A stretch of DNA of 51,778 bases from Flavobacterium columnare NBRC 100251 = ATCC 23463 (GTDB taxonomy: Bacteria > Bacteroidota > Bacteroidia > Flavobacteriales > Flavobacteriaceae). The stretch is from positions 1 to 51,778 of the forward strand of contig NZ_PCMX01000052.1 of assembly GCF_002530675.1 (NCBI RefSeq), given 5' to 3'. A model generated the notes under the pieces. That model was not told where the DNA came from. It worked only from the letters and a program-made list of their open reading frames with translations, and searched no databases. Below are positions 17,892 through 25,954 of the stretch, in pieces. Position numbers and translations under genes: made by a program. Position 1 is the stretch's first letter, and every line of letters begins with the position of its first letter.

Positions 17892-18521
17892 CTAGACAAT
17901 TTCTAAAGTTTTAGCTTTATTGACAAGATCTACAAGATTGGTTACATTTAATTTTGCTAATAAACGGAGTTTATAGGTGCTAATAGTTTTTTCATTTAGA
18001 TTTAAAGCTTCAGCTACTTCTTTGTTTTTTTTACCATTTGATAAATAACGTAATACCTCAATCTCTCTACTAGATAATTTTCTGTAGAGTTGTTCTGGTT
18101 TAGATTGTTTTGATATCAAAGCGATGTTTCGTTTTACCGCGTCGCTAAATACAACAGTACCCCTGTTGACTTTTATAATTGTTGAAGCAAGGTTTTCTAA
18201 TTTTTCTGATTTTTCAACAAATGATGAAACACCTGCTTTTATGGCGTTAGGGGCATATACTTGTTCGTTTAAATTAGAAAACAAAATAATTTTAAGTTTT
18301 CGATAATTTTGCAATAAATTTTTAATGCTATTGATGCTGTTTAACCCGTTTAGTTCCATGTCCATGACTAGGATGTCTACCTCTTTACGTTTTAACATCT
18401 CTTCAATCATGTCAAAGTTATCCACGATTCCTACTAATGTAATATCAGAATGTTCTTTAAAATATGATTTAATACCATAATGAACCACTGGATGATTATC
18501 TGCAAGACCTATCTTTATCAT
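17892..18521 (-). CDS. LuxR-family response regulator
   Basis: A 209-residue NarL/LuxR-type transcription factor. The receiver domain (1-~120) has the acidic pocket around Asp8 and the phospho-acceptor Asp54 in LVMDMEL, with a conserved Lys in FVEKSEKL near residue 104. The C-terminal LuxR helix-turn-helix (about 145-200) reads LSSREIEVLRYLSNG and NEKTISTYKLRLLAKL. No histidine kinase gene is adjacent, so the partner must lie elsewhere. Targets are unknown. Confidence 0.9.
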   Translation of the reverse strand: MIKIGLADNHPVVHYGIKSYFKEHSDITLVGIVDNFDMIEEMLKRKEVDILVMDMELNGLNSINSIKNLLQNYRKLKIILFSNLNEQVYAPNAIKAGVSSFVEKSEKLENLASTIIKVNRGTVVFSDAVKRNIALISKQSKPEQLYRKLSSREIEVLRYLSNGKKNKEVAEALNLNEKTISTYKLRLLAKLNVTNLVDLVNKAKTLEIV

Positions 18522-18549
18522 ACATTATTTGTTTAAAATTGTGTAAGTA

Positions 18550-18557
18550 CAAAATTA
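18550..18557 (-). promoter_or_regulatory. Putative -7 box for the response regulator
   Basis: The minus-strand sequence TAATTTTG fits TAnnTTTG and lies 28 nt upstream of the ATG at 18521. Confidence 0.4.
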
Positions 18558-18618
18558 CAAATAAAAATATAAAGGCTTGATTATCAATTGTAGAAAATGT
18601 TTTACACTTTTGTCGAAA

Positions 18619-19425
18619 TTATTTGAGTTCCTTAGGAATTATACATACAGGAATTGGATTTATTTTATGTTGATTAATGGTGTTTAAGTGTAAGTAAATT
18701 TTAAAAACTTCTTTTTCTCTGCCTTCAAAATCGTTACTGATTTTTCCTTTCTCTAATTGTTCCATAGCCCATTCTAATTCGTTATAATTAGCTCCTAATT
18801 GATCTTCATCACTTCTATCATCGCCAAATAACCCATCTGTAGGTTTTGCGTTTAAGATGGATTCTGGTATTTCTAGATAAGTTGCTAGAGCGCGAACATC
18901 GCTTTTTAATAAGTCTGCTATAGGACTGATGTCTACACCTCCATCTCCATACTTTGTAAAAAAGCCCACCCCAAAATCTTCTACTTTATTGCCTGTTCCT
19001 GCTACTAATAAGTTGTTTAAACCTGCTAAGTAATACAAAGATACCATTCGTAAACGTGAGCGGGTATTTGCTAAAGCTAAATGAAGTTTATCTTCATTTT
19101 TCGATATCGGAACCTCTTTTTGAAACGTTTCAAAAACGGGAGTCAAATCAACGCGTGTATCGGATACATTTGAAAATCTTGATTTTAATAAATGGATATG
19201 TTCGTATGCTCTACTTACATGACTTTCGGCTTGGTGTATGGGCATTTCTACACATAAGGTAGTAAGTCCTGTTTGGGCACATAATGTAGAGGTTAGAGCA
19301 GAATCTATTCCACCTGAGATCCCCACAACAAAGCCTTTTACTCCCGCTTTTTCAGCATACTCTTTTAACCAATTTACAATGTGTGTGTTTACTTTTTCTA
19401 CATTTAGGGTGCTTATTTTTTGCAT
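18619..19425 (-). CDS. nadE: NH3-dependent NAD+ synthetase
   Basis: This 268-residue amidotransferase-like ligase converts nicotinic acid adenine dinucleotide to NAD+ with ATP and ammonia. The P-loop SGGIDS is at residues 37-42. AGTGNKVEDFGVGFFTKYGD and ISPIADLLKSDVRALA are also diagnostic. There is no N-terminal glutaminase domain, so free ammonia is the donor. It is divergent from gldB, and their putative -7 boxes abut. Confidence 0.95.
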   Translation of the reverse strand: MQKISTLNVEKVNTHIVNWLKEYAEKAGVKGFVVGISGGIDSALTSTLCAQTGLTTLCVEMPIHQAESHVSRAYEHIHLLKSRFSNVSDTRVDLTPVFETFQKEVPISKNEDKLHLALANTRSRLRMVSLYYLAGLNNLLVAGTGNKVEDFGVGFFTKYGDGGVDISPIADLLKSDVRALATYLEIPESILNAKPTDGLFGDDRSDEDQLGANYNELEWAMEQLEKGKISNDFEGREKEVFKIYLHLNTINQHKINPIPVCIIPKELK

Positions 19426-19451
19426 AACGAGGATAGTATTAAAAACGAATG

Positions 19452-19467
19452 TATATTTGCAAAAATA
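19452..19467. promoter_or_regulatory. Face-to-face -7 boxes for nadE and gldB
   Basis: TATATTTG on the plus strand (19452-19459) would drive gldB. Directly next to it, CAAAAATA (19460-19467) reads TATTTTTG on the minus strand and would drive nadE. Both fit TAnnTTTG. The two polymerase footprints would overlap. Motif-based inference. Confidence 0.45.
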
Positions 19468-19522
19468 ATAAAATTACGCCATAAACCGTTTTGAGGTGAC
19501 CTTAATACAATTAATAGTAAAA

Positions 19523-20488
19523 ATGAAGAAATATATTGCATTAACTTTTATAGTCCTTTCCCTTTTTTCTTGTAAAAAAAATGAAAAAGTACAAGATCAA
19601 GCAGAAGAAATGAATGTAAATGTTGTGGTAGATCGTTATGATAAAGCTTTTTTTGAATCAAAACCCTCTGATTTACCCAATTTAAAACAAAAATATCCTT
19701 TTTTCTTTCCTCCTCAAGTTGATGAACGATTTTTAGCAGAAAAGATGGTGAACCCACAATGGAGAGCACTATATAAGGAAGTGGAAAAGAGATATGATAA
19801 TTTTGATCTTGAAAAGAAAAACATAGAAACTCTTTTTAAATATATAAAATACTATTTTCCAAAAACCAAAATACCTAAAGTATATACAGTTATTCAAGAC
19901 ATGGATCCTGATTATAAAGTTATTTATGCTCCCGATAAGAATATGCTAATTATTTCTTTGGAATTGTATTTAGGTAAATCACACCGTTTTTATGAGTACC
20001 CTGAATTCTTAAAAAGAAGATTTGAACCCTTACAAATGATGCCTGATATAGTAGATGCATTTGCTCTATATAAAGTTAAACCACCTACAGATCGTGATTT
20101 TTTGTCACAAATGATTTATGAAGGAAAAAAACTCTATTTAAAAGATGTTTTGTTGCCTACAACCTTAGATGAAGATAAAATTGCATATACTAAAGAAGAA
20201 TTAAAATGGTGTGAAGAAAACGATGAAAATATTTGGCGATTTATGGTAGAACAAAAAATGTTATATGATACAAATCCTATGTTGGTTCAAAAATTAATAA
20301 CACCTGGACCTTTTTCTAAATTTGGACTAGAAAGTGATAATCAAACCCCTGCTCGTATAGGAGCATGGATTGGTTGGCAAATTGTTCGTGCTTATATGGA
20401 TCAGAATGACACTCCTCTGCAAAAGATGCTTGTTTTAGATGCAAAAGAACTCTTTAAAAAGTCGAAATATAAACCCGTAAAGAGTTAG
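19523..20488 (+). CDS. gldB: Gliding motility lipoprotein GldB
   Basis: This 321-residue lipoprotein is required for gliding in Flavobacterium and is linked to the type IX secretion machinery. The start MKKYIALTFIVLSLFSC gives a lipobox with Cys17. The mature part has FFESKPSDLPNLKQKYPFFF, IYAPDKNMLIISLELYLG and the MIYEGKKLYLKDVLLP segment that I associate with GldB. The ATG at 19523 is chosen over an upstream in-frame ATG at 19496, because it begins the signal peptide. gldC follows 73 bp downstream and nadE is divergent, the known neighbourhood in the genus. Confidence 0.93.
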   Translation: MKKYIALTFIVLSLFSCKKNEKVQDQAEEMNVNVVVDRYDKAFFESKPSDLPNLKQKYPFFFPPQVDERFLAEKMVNPQWRALYKEVEKRYDNFDLEKKNIETLFKYIKYYFPKTKIPKVYTVIQDMDPDYKVIYAPDKNMLIISLELYLGKSHRFYEYPEFLKRRFEPLQMMPDIVDAFALYKVKPPTDRDFLSQMIYEGKKLYLKDVLLPTTLDEDKIAYTKEELKWCEENDENIWRFMVEQKMLYDTNPMLVQKLITPGPFSKFGLESDNQTPARIGAWIGWQIVRAYMDQNDTPLQKMLVLDAKELFKKSKYKPVKS

Positions 20489-20536
20489 TCATTAACTCAT
20501 TATTTAATAAAATGTTTAATACGAATTTAGTTAATT

Positions 20537-20560
20537 AAATTCTGAAATTCTAAAATTCAA
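20537..20560. repeat. Three 8-bp direct repeats before gldC
   Basis: AAATTCTG, AAATTCTA and AAATTCAA are consecutive 8-bp units ending just before the gldC ATG. This resembles other short-period repeats in intergenic gaps of this window. Confidence 0.6.
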
Positions 20561-20561
20561 A

Positions 20562-20897
20562 ATGCCAATAACAAAAACATCCGATATCAAGTTTAAAATC
20601 TCGTTAGATGAAAATCATATTCCTGAAAAATTGCATTGGACGGCAAAAGATGGAGGAGTGGAAAAGCAAGAAGCAAAAGCCTTTATGCTAAATATTTGGG
20701 ACAGCAATGTAAAAGAAACAATGCGTATTGATTTGTGGACAAAAGATATGCCTGTAGATGAAATGAAGATATTCTTTCATCAGACATTGGTAGCCATGGC
20801 AGATACTTTTGAACGTGCAACCGCTGATGAAAAAATGAGTGCAACGATGCGCGATTTTTGTGATTATTTTGCTGAAAAATTAGAATTAAATAAATAG
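20562..20897 (+). CDS. gldC: Gliding motility protein GldC
   Basis: A 111-residue cytoplasmic protein starting MPITKTSDIKFKISLDENHI, with no signal peptide or membrane segment. It has LHWTAKDGG, IDLWTKDMPVDEMKIFFHQT and DFCDYFAEKLELNK, matching GldC. GldC is needed for full gliding motility in Flavobacterium, but its biochemical role is unknown. It directly follows gldB and is probably co-transcribed. Confidence 0.93.
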   Translation: MPITKTSDIKFKISLDENHIPEKLHWTAKDGGVEKQEAKAFMLNIWDSNVKETMRIDLWTKDMPVDEMKIFFHQTLVAMADTFERATADEKMSATMRDFCDYFAEKLELNK

Positions 20898-20910
20898 AAA
20901 AATTATAAAA

Positions 20911-21504
20911 ATGTTGAAAAGAAAGTTATCCTTATTTTACATGTGTTTGTTTTTAGTTTCTTGTAGTAAAGAAAATACTATAGGCGTAGCACCTGATAGT
21001 AGTAATGGGAATTGTGAGTCGTCAATACCTTTTTTGAAAACGGGCAAGGAAGTTGTATTTAATCTTTTTCAATTTGGAATAAATTCAGGAACAATGAAAA
21101 TGACTTTTGGTAATTGTAATGGAGAAGGGTTTTTGGTTACAAGAGGATTTTATGACACATTTGGTAAATTACATAGGTCTAGCGTAGATTTAATGAAACA
21201 AGAAGGTGATTTTCTTTTGATTGATTCTAATAATGATAAAGATTATTTCTCGAAAAACTATAAAAAAAATGCTAAGTTAAATGAAGAATGGAAATATACT
21301 AGATCGGATAAAGCGGTTGTAACACATAAAGTTATAGCTCTAGATTCTGTGATTACGGTGCCAGCAGGAACATTTCATTGTAAAGTATTTAAGTTTTCCA
21401 CAACAACAGCTATTAATGATTCTTATATTTTCTGGAATGATGACATTGGTAATGTTTATGAAGATACAGGGTTCGTTAAGATGGAACTTAAGTCATTTAA
21501 ATAA
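20911..21504 (+). CDS. Hypothetical lipoprotein
   Basis: A 197-residue protein with signal MLKRKLSLFYMCLFLVSC, lipid Cys at residue 18. The mature part is beta-rich, with two further Cys pairs and a VPAGTFHCKVFKFSTT motif seen in periplasmic proteins of the DUF3108-like type. Similarity is only suggestive. The gene starts 13 bp after gldC and probably belongs to the same transcript, but a role in gliding cannot be claimed. A strong hairpin follows. Confidence 0.75.
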   Translation: MLKRKLSLFYMCLFLVSCSKENTIGVAPDSSNGNCESSIPFLKTGKEVVFNLFQFGINSGTMKMTFGNCNGEGFLVTRGFYDTFGKLHRSSVDLMKQEGDFLLIDSNNDKDYFSKNYKKNAKLNEEWKYTRSDKAVVTHKVIALDSVITVPAGTFHCKVFKFSTTTAINDSYIFWNDDIGNVYEDTGFVKMELKSFK

Positions 21505-21546
21505 AAAACGATCCGAAAGATTAGAAACCTGTCGTTTCGGTAAAAG

Positions 21547-21582
21547 GGAGAAATCACATTATCAATATTATGTGATTTCTCC
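21547..21582. terminator. Bidirectional terminator hairpin
   Basis: A 13-bp perfect stem, GGAGAAATCACAT (21547-21559) with ATGTGATTTCTCC (21570-21582), around a 10-nt loop. It lies between the convergent lipoprotein and engB genes. Confidence 0.8.
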
Positions 21583-21636
21583 TATCCTAGAAGGATAGAC
21601 TAGATGTTGAGTTTTGACTTTTCAGACGCTTTCTTT

Positions 21637-22263
21637 TTATTTGATAAAACTCTCATTATTTTTAAAAATCTCCTGATTTACGTTGTCTATGAATTCTAGA
21701 ACACCGTCGCGTCCTACTACGTCTAATGATGACGTTATGAAATGTTGTGGCATTTCTTCCCAATTGTTAGCTAATAATGCCTTGCGATAGGCCGCAACAT
21801 TTTGTTCGGTTTTACCTTTGCTTATTTTGTCAGCTTTTGTAAAAATAATACAAAAAGGAATTCCTATTTCGCCAAGATATGTTATGAATTCTAAATCTAT
21901 TTTTTGTGCTTCATGGCGTATATCTATTAATACAAAAGCACAAACCAATTGTTCTCTCTTTTCAAAATAATCTGTGATGAATTTCTGAAAGACCTCTTTT
22001 GTTTTCTTAGAAACCTTGGCATAACCATATCCAGGTAAATCAACTAAAAACCAATTGTTGTTAATTTTAAAGTGGTTAATTAATTGGGTTTTTCCTGGTT
22101 TTGAAGAGGTTTTTGCTAAATTTTTATGGTTGGTTAACATGTTTATCAAAGAAGATTTTCCTACGTTAGATCTTCCTATAAAAGCGTATTCTGGCAAACG
22201 TTCTTGTGGACATTTGCTAACAATAGAGTTGCTTATGATAAACTCAGCTGTATTGATTTTCAT
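21637..22263 (-). CDS. engB: Ribosome biogenesis GTPase EngB (YihA/YsxC)
   Basis: A 208-residue TrmE-Era-EngA-like GTPase that assists large-subunit assembly. G1 is GRSNVGKSSL, G3 is DLPGYGYAKV and G4 is TKADK. An N-terminal strand (AEFIISNSIVSKCP) precedes the G domain, as is normal for EngB. Length is typical. It lies downstream of an alpha/beta hydrolase gene on the same strand, 36 bp away, with a small TCCCCTT/AAGGGGA hairpin between them. Confidence 0.95.
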   Translation of the reverse strand: MKINTAEFIISNSIVSKCPQERLPEYAFIGRSNVGKSSLINMLTNHKNLAKTSSKPGKTQLINHFKINNNWFLVDLPGYGYAKVSKKTKEVFQKFITDYFEKREQLVCAFVLIDIRHEAQKIDLEFITYLGEIGIPFCIIFTKADKISKGKTEQNVAAYRKALLANNWEEMPQHFITSSLDVVGRDGVLEFIDNVNQEIFKNNESFIK

Positions 22264-22299
22264 AGGTGTAAAATAATTCCCCTTGCATGAAGGGGAAAG

Positions 22300-23070
22300 T
22301 TATTGTTTATGTTCTGCTTTTGTTTCTAACCACTCTTCTAGGATTCTATTAAATTCGTCAGGATGTTCCATCATAGCAGCATGGCCGCACTTGTCTATCC
22401 AGTACAGAGTAGAATTAGGGAGTAGTTTATGAAACTCTTCTGCTACTTCAGGAGGTGTTACTTTGTCTTGTTTGCCCCAAATAATTCCTGTAGGAACGTG
22501 CATTTTGGGTAAGTCTTTGGCCATATTATGGCGAATGGCGCTTTTAGCAATTGTAAGCGTTTTTAAAAGCTTAATTCGATCGTTTACTGTTGCATATACT
22601 TCATCAACAATTTCTTTTGTGGCAACAGCAGGATCGTAAAAAACATCTTCTGATTTTTTTTTGATGTATTCGTAATCGCCTCGTTTAGGATAGCTTTCGC
22701 CCATAGCACTTTCGTACAAACCTGAACTTCCTGTAATAACTAAACCAGAAACTTTTTCAGGAAAAAGTTTTGTAAAATATAACGCTATATGCCCTCCTAA
22801 TGAATTGCCTACAAGAACAACTCGATCAAAGCCTTTGTAGTTGATAAAGTTTTTAAGATATACTGCAAATGCTTTTACATTTGTTTTTAATATATTTTGG
22901 GTGTATAAAGGTAATTCAGGGATTACCACTTTATAGCCTTTGTTCGGGAAATATTCGGCAACTCCACCAAAATTACTAAGACCGCCCATTAGTCCATGTA
23001 AGATTACAATTGGAGTCCCTTCCCCTGCTTCGAAATATTTATACTTACCGTCTTCTATTAAGTGCTCCAC
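22300..23070 (-). CDS. Alpha/beta hydrolase
   Basis: A 256-residue alpha/beta-hydrolase-fold protein. The oxyanion region is LHGLMGGLSNF, the nucleophile elbow is GNSLGGH (Ser), and a C-terminal DKCGHAAMMEHP carries the catalytic His, with a candidate Asp in WGKQDKVTPP. The substrate cannot be told from the sequence; esterase or meta-cleavage-type hydrolase are options. Translation starts at GTG (23070). A -7 box lies 22 nt upstream. Likely co-transcribed with engB. Confidence 0.88.
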   Translation of the reverse strand: MEHLIEDGKYKYFEAGEGTPIVILHGLMGGLSNFGGVAEYFPNKGYKVVIPELPLYTQNILKTNVKAFAVYLKNFINYKGFDRVVLVGNSLGGHIALYFTKLFPEKVSGLVITGSSGLYESAMGESYPKRGDYEYIKKKSEDVFYDPAVATKEIVDEVYATVNDRIKLLKTLTIAKSAIRHNMAKDLPKMHVPTGIIWGKQDKVTPPEVAEEFHKLLPNSTLYWIDKCGHAAMMEHPDEFNRILEEWLETKAEHKQ

Positions 23071-23092
23071 TTTATTATTTTATTTTATATGA

Positions 23093-23100
23093 CAAATATA
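23093..23100 (-). promoter_or_regulatory. Putative -7 box for the hydrolase-engB unit
   Basis: The minus strand reads TATATTTG, 22 nt upstream of the GTG start at 23070. Confidence 0.45.
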
Positions 23101-23587
23101 GTGGTTAAAAATGAAAAAATAATTTTTATTGATTTTTTGTGGATAAACTAACTTAAGAGAATACCGTATAAACAAAAATAGAGCATAATTGCTCGATTGA
23201 AAAAAATGAATAGAATCCTATAGAATAACTGATGTTGGAAATGTTGAGTACTGAGAAATGGTTGAAAAAAGAAGCGGGCTTATTTAGTTGTAATAAAAAG
23301 GAGTGGTGAGTGGTTGTATTTCTGTTTCATCCAGATTACGTGTTGGACTTGGTGATGAAGAGGGAAAAGGAAAAGAAGATAAAAATGCACGAAAATTTTT
23401 TAGCCTAGTTGTGGTTTTGTATTGAGAACAAAGAAAGGAGTGTTTTTTTAGACTCAAAGACCTTTTATCTGTAATAAATATCTGAGTTTAATTTTAAATT
23501 ATTCTGTTTTATCCTCTGATTTTGTTGTTATTTGAGTAGCTGTTTTAGGAAAGAGGAGGGATTGTTTGGTATAAAATAAGGGTAAAT
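23101..23587. other. Gene-free stretch holding one copy of a dispersed repeat
   Basis: No coding frame is supported. Within it, 23331-23421 is one copy of a dispersed ~90-bp repeat (second copy at 42761-42850). The rest is AT-rich and unassigned. Confidence 0.5.
23331..23421 (+). repeat. Dispersed ~90-bp repeat, copy A
   Basis: Begins CCAGATTACGTGTTGGACTT, includes GATGAAGA and AAAAGGA, and has ACGAAAATTTTTTAGCC. It aligns along its length with copy B at 42761-42850 in the same orientation, at roughly 70% identity by eye. Non-coding, nature unknown. Confidence 0.6.
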
Positions 23588-23630
23588 AAAAAAGCTACCT
23601 CGGTCTTATTTCGTTTAGAGATAGCTTTTT
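23588..23630 (-). terminator. Terminator downstream of purA
   Basis: AAAAAAGCTA (23588-23597) is complementary to TAGCTTTTT (23622-23630). Read on the minus strand the A-run becomes a T-run directly after the purA stop, as expected of an intrinsic terminator. Confidence 0.75.
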
Positions 23631-23633
23631 ACT

Positions 23634-24908
23634 TTAAGATTTAATAATTGTTTGTTTTCTGTCAGGCCCCACGGATACGATCATAATAGGTACTTCTAAT
23701 TCTTTTTCAATAAATTGGATGTAGTCTTTTAACTCTACAGGAAGCTCCTCGAAAGTACTCATGTTTGTTAAATCTGCTTTCCATCCTTTGAATTCAGTAT
23801 AGATAGGGGTAAGATTTTCTTCTTCAATAGAAAAAGGTAGGTGTTTTATGGTTTCTCCTTTGTAGTTATACGCGTTACAAATTTTTAGTGTTTCAAAACC
23901 TGAAAGGACATCGCCTTTCATCATCATCAATTGAGTTACTCCATTGATTTGAACAGCATATTTTAGAGCTACTAGATCTAGCCATCCACAACGTCTAGCA
24001 CGTCCTGTAACAGAACCAAACTCATTTCCTACTTTTGCCATTGTTTCTCCATCTGTGCCAAAATCTTCTGTAGGGAATGGTCCAGAACCTACGCGAGTAG
24101 TATAGGCTTTAAAAATACCAAAAACTTCTTTTATTTTATTGGGGGCAATACCTAAACCTGTACAAGCTCCTGCAGCGGTAGTATTAGAAGATGTAACGAA
24201 AGGATAAGTCCCAAAATCAACATCTAGTAAAGAACCTTGTGCGCCTTCACAAAGAATAGATTGGCCTTCTTTTTGAGCTCTTGCTAGAAATTCTTCACTG
24301 TCAATAAAAGTTAGTTTTTTTAATTCTTCTATAGCTTCAAAAAACTCCTTTTCCATTTCAGGAAGATTGTATTGAATGTTTACATCGTAAAATTTAATCA
24401 TCTCTTCGTGTTTATTTGCTAGAGAACGATACTTTTCAATGAAATCAGACATTTCAATATCTCCAACTCTTAAGCCATTACGACCTGTTTTATCCATATA
24501 AGTAGGGCCAATACCTTTTAGAGTGGAGCCTATTTTAGCTTTCCCTTTAGCTGTTTCAGAAGCTGCATCTAGTAAACGATGGGTTGGTAAAATAAGGTGT
24601 GCTTTTCTTGAAATTAATAATTTAGACTTGATGTTCATGTTAAACTTTTCAAGTCCTTCAATTTCTTTTTGAAAAACAACGGGATCAATAACAACGCCAT
24701 TTCCAATGATATTTATTGAGTTTTTATGAAAAATACCAGATGGGATTGTGCGTAATACGTGTTTTATTCCGTCAAATTCAAGTGTATGTCCTGCATTAGG
24801 GCCTCCTTGAAAACGAGCTATAATATCATATTTAGAGGTTAATACATCGACAATTTTTCCTTTGCCTTCATCACCCCATTGTAATCCTAGTAGTAAGTCT
24901 ACAGTCAT
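23634..24908 (-). CDS. purA: Adenylosuccinate synthetase
   Basis: This 424-residue enzyme joins IMP and aspartate using GTP, the first committed step to AMP. It starts MTVDLLLGLQWGDEGKGKIVD with the phosphate-binding GDEGKGK loop, then GGPNAGHT, STLKGIGPTYMDK, CEGAQGSLLD and VTGRARRCGW. All catalytic landmarks are present and length is normal. The ATG at 24908 is used; a longer in-frame extension would overlap the upstream Fur-family gene and has no family support. It follows that gene by 19 bp, suggesting one transcript. Confidence 0.95.
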   Translation of the reverse strand: MTVDLLLGLQWGDEGKGKIVDVLTSKYDIIARFQGGPNAGHTLEFDGIKHVLRTIPSGIFHKNSINIIGNGVVIDPVVFQKEIEGLEKFNMNIKSKLLISRKAHLILPTHRLLDAASETAKGKAKIGSTLKGIGPTYMDKTGRNGLRVGDIEMSDFIEKYRSLANKHEEMIKFYDVNIQYNLPEMEKEFFEAIEELKKLTFIDSEEFLARAQKEGQSILCEGAQGSLLDVDFGTYPFVTSSNTTAAGACTGLGIAPNKIKEVFGIFKAYTTRVGSGPFPTEDFGTDGETMAKVGNEFGSVTGRARRCGWLDLVALKYAVQINGVTQLMMMKGDVLSGFETLKICNAYNYKGETIKHLPFSIEEENLTPIYTEFKGWKADLTNMSTFEELPVELKDYIQFIEKELEVPIMIVSVGPDRKQTIIKS

Positions 24909-24927
24909 TGTGTTGTTGTTTGTAATT

Positions 24928-25386
24928 TTAAGAATTTGTCTTTTTAGTAGCGTAGAAATATAATGAATGATTTTGGATTTCAATTCCAAATAAATCCTCC
25001 ATAGTCTGTTTGATGGTTTGTATTCTTGGGTCGCAAAACTCAATTACCTCACCCGTATCTGTCATGATAATATGGTCATGCTGCTTATCAAAATAAGATT
25101 TTTCATAATGAGCTTGATTTTGACCAAATTGATGTTTACGCACCAATCCACAATCTAATAATAACTCAATGGTATTATAAAGGGTAGCTCGGGATACACG
25201 ATAATTTTTATTTTTCATTTTAATATAAAGGTTTTCTATATCAAAATGCTCTGAACTATCGTATATTTCCTGAAGAATTGCGTATCGTTCAGGTGTTTTT
25301 CGATGTCCATTTTTTTCTAAATAACTAGTAAAAACATTTTTTACTGTTTCTTGATGGCTATTATTGTCAGATGTAACTTGTGTCAT
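24928..25386 (-). CDS. Fur-family transcriptional regulator
   Basis: A 152-residue winged-helix metalloregulator. The DNA-binding domain (about 15-95) has [16 protein letters not shown] and the recognition segment [21 protein letters not shown]. The dimerisation/metal domain has [20 protein letters not shown]. In many Fur proteins this segment reads H-x-C-x-x-C, but here the cysteines are replaced (IIMTDTG), so the structural Cys4 zinc site is absent. Remaining His/Asp/Glu residues could still bind a regulatory metal. Whether it controls iron, zinc or peroxide stress genes cannot be told. It lies upstream of purA. Confidence 0.9.
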   Translation of the reverse strand: MTQVTSDNNSHQETVKNVFTSYLEKNGHRKTPERYAILQEIYDSSEHFDIENLYIKMKNKNYRVSRATLYNTIELLLDCGLVRKHQFGQNQAHYEKSYFDKQHDHIIMTDTGEVIEFCDPRIQTIKQTMEDLFGIEIQNHSLYFYATKKTNS

Positions 25387-25393
25387 AACGTCA

Positions 25394-25401
25394 CAAAGAT
25401 A
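25394..25401 (-). promoter_or_regulatory. Putative -7 box for the Fur-family gene
   Basis: The minus strand reads TATCTTTG, ending 7 nt before the ATG at 25386, again implying a very short leader. Confidence 0.5.
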
Positions 25402-25880
25402 AAATTTTTATTTAGATTGTAAATAATAATGATTTTTTACTTTATAGGTATTAATCTTGTTAATCCATCCCTAAATTTAAAATAAATATTTCTTGTACTG
25501 CTTTGTTTTCTTTATAATGTCAAAAGTTGTCTTTTTAGTGTGTTTTATTAAAGACTATTTTTGTACACCTTATTATCCTCCTTTAAAAGGATAAAAGAAG
25601 CAATATACTAAAAAAATAAAGAAGAATCATAAATAATCTAATTTATAAAGTAATAAGATTTTTATAGTCTTGTCTAGTATGAATTCGTGACTCTATAACT
25701 TGTTAAAAAGAATAGAAGGCTTGTTGTTTTTTTAAAAGAACTGTAGTGTTTAGATATTGTTATTGTGTTGTGCGGTTTTTTGTTTTAAGTTTTTTATATA
25801 GGAAAAATAAAAGAAAGAATATAAGAATAATGACTTTTTAGATTTGTCATGTATTTCTTATAAAATTAAAACTTATCAAC
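25402..25880. other. AT-rich intergenic stretch before the mra cluster
   Basis: About 480 bp of very AT-rich DNA between the divergent Fur-family gene and mraZ control region. I see no coding frame, RNA gene or clear repeat. Confidence 0.5.
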
Positions 25881-25883
25881 AAA

Positions 25884-25910
25884 GTGGTAATTTGTGGTAA
25901 AATGTGGTAA
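25884..25910 (+). promoter_or_regulatory. Putative MraZ operator: three GTGGTAA repeats
   Basis: GTGGTAA occurs at 25884-25890, 25894-25900 and 25904-25910, exactly 10 bp apart, just upstream of the -7 box of mraZ. MraZ in other bacteria binds tandem GTG-containing repeats with ~10-bp spacing in its own promoter, so this is most likely its autoregulatory site. The match is by pattern, not by measured binding. Confidence 0.7.
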
Positions 25911-25919
25911 AAATATTTC

Positions 25920-25927
25920 TATCTTTG
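25920..25927 (+). promoter_or_regulatory. Putative -7 box for the mra/dcw cluster
   Basis: TATCTTTG fits TAnnTTTG. It lies 9 nt after the last GTGGTAA repeat and 27 nt before the TTG start of mraZ, so bound MraZ would cover the upstream promoter region. Confidence 0.55.
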
Positions 25928-25954
25928 TCTTTGTACAGTACAAAGTGTAACTCC

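Noticed and set aside
24909..25043. A 45-residue N-terminal extension of purA
   Set aside because: It overlaps the Fur-family gene and has no match to the family; MTVDLLLGLQWGDEG is the normal start.
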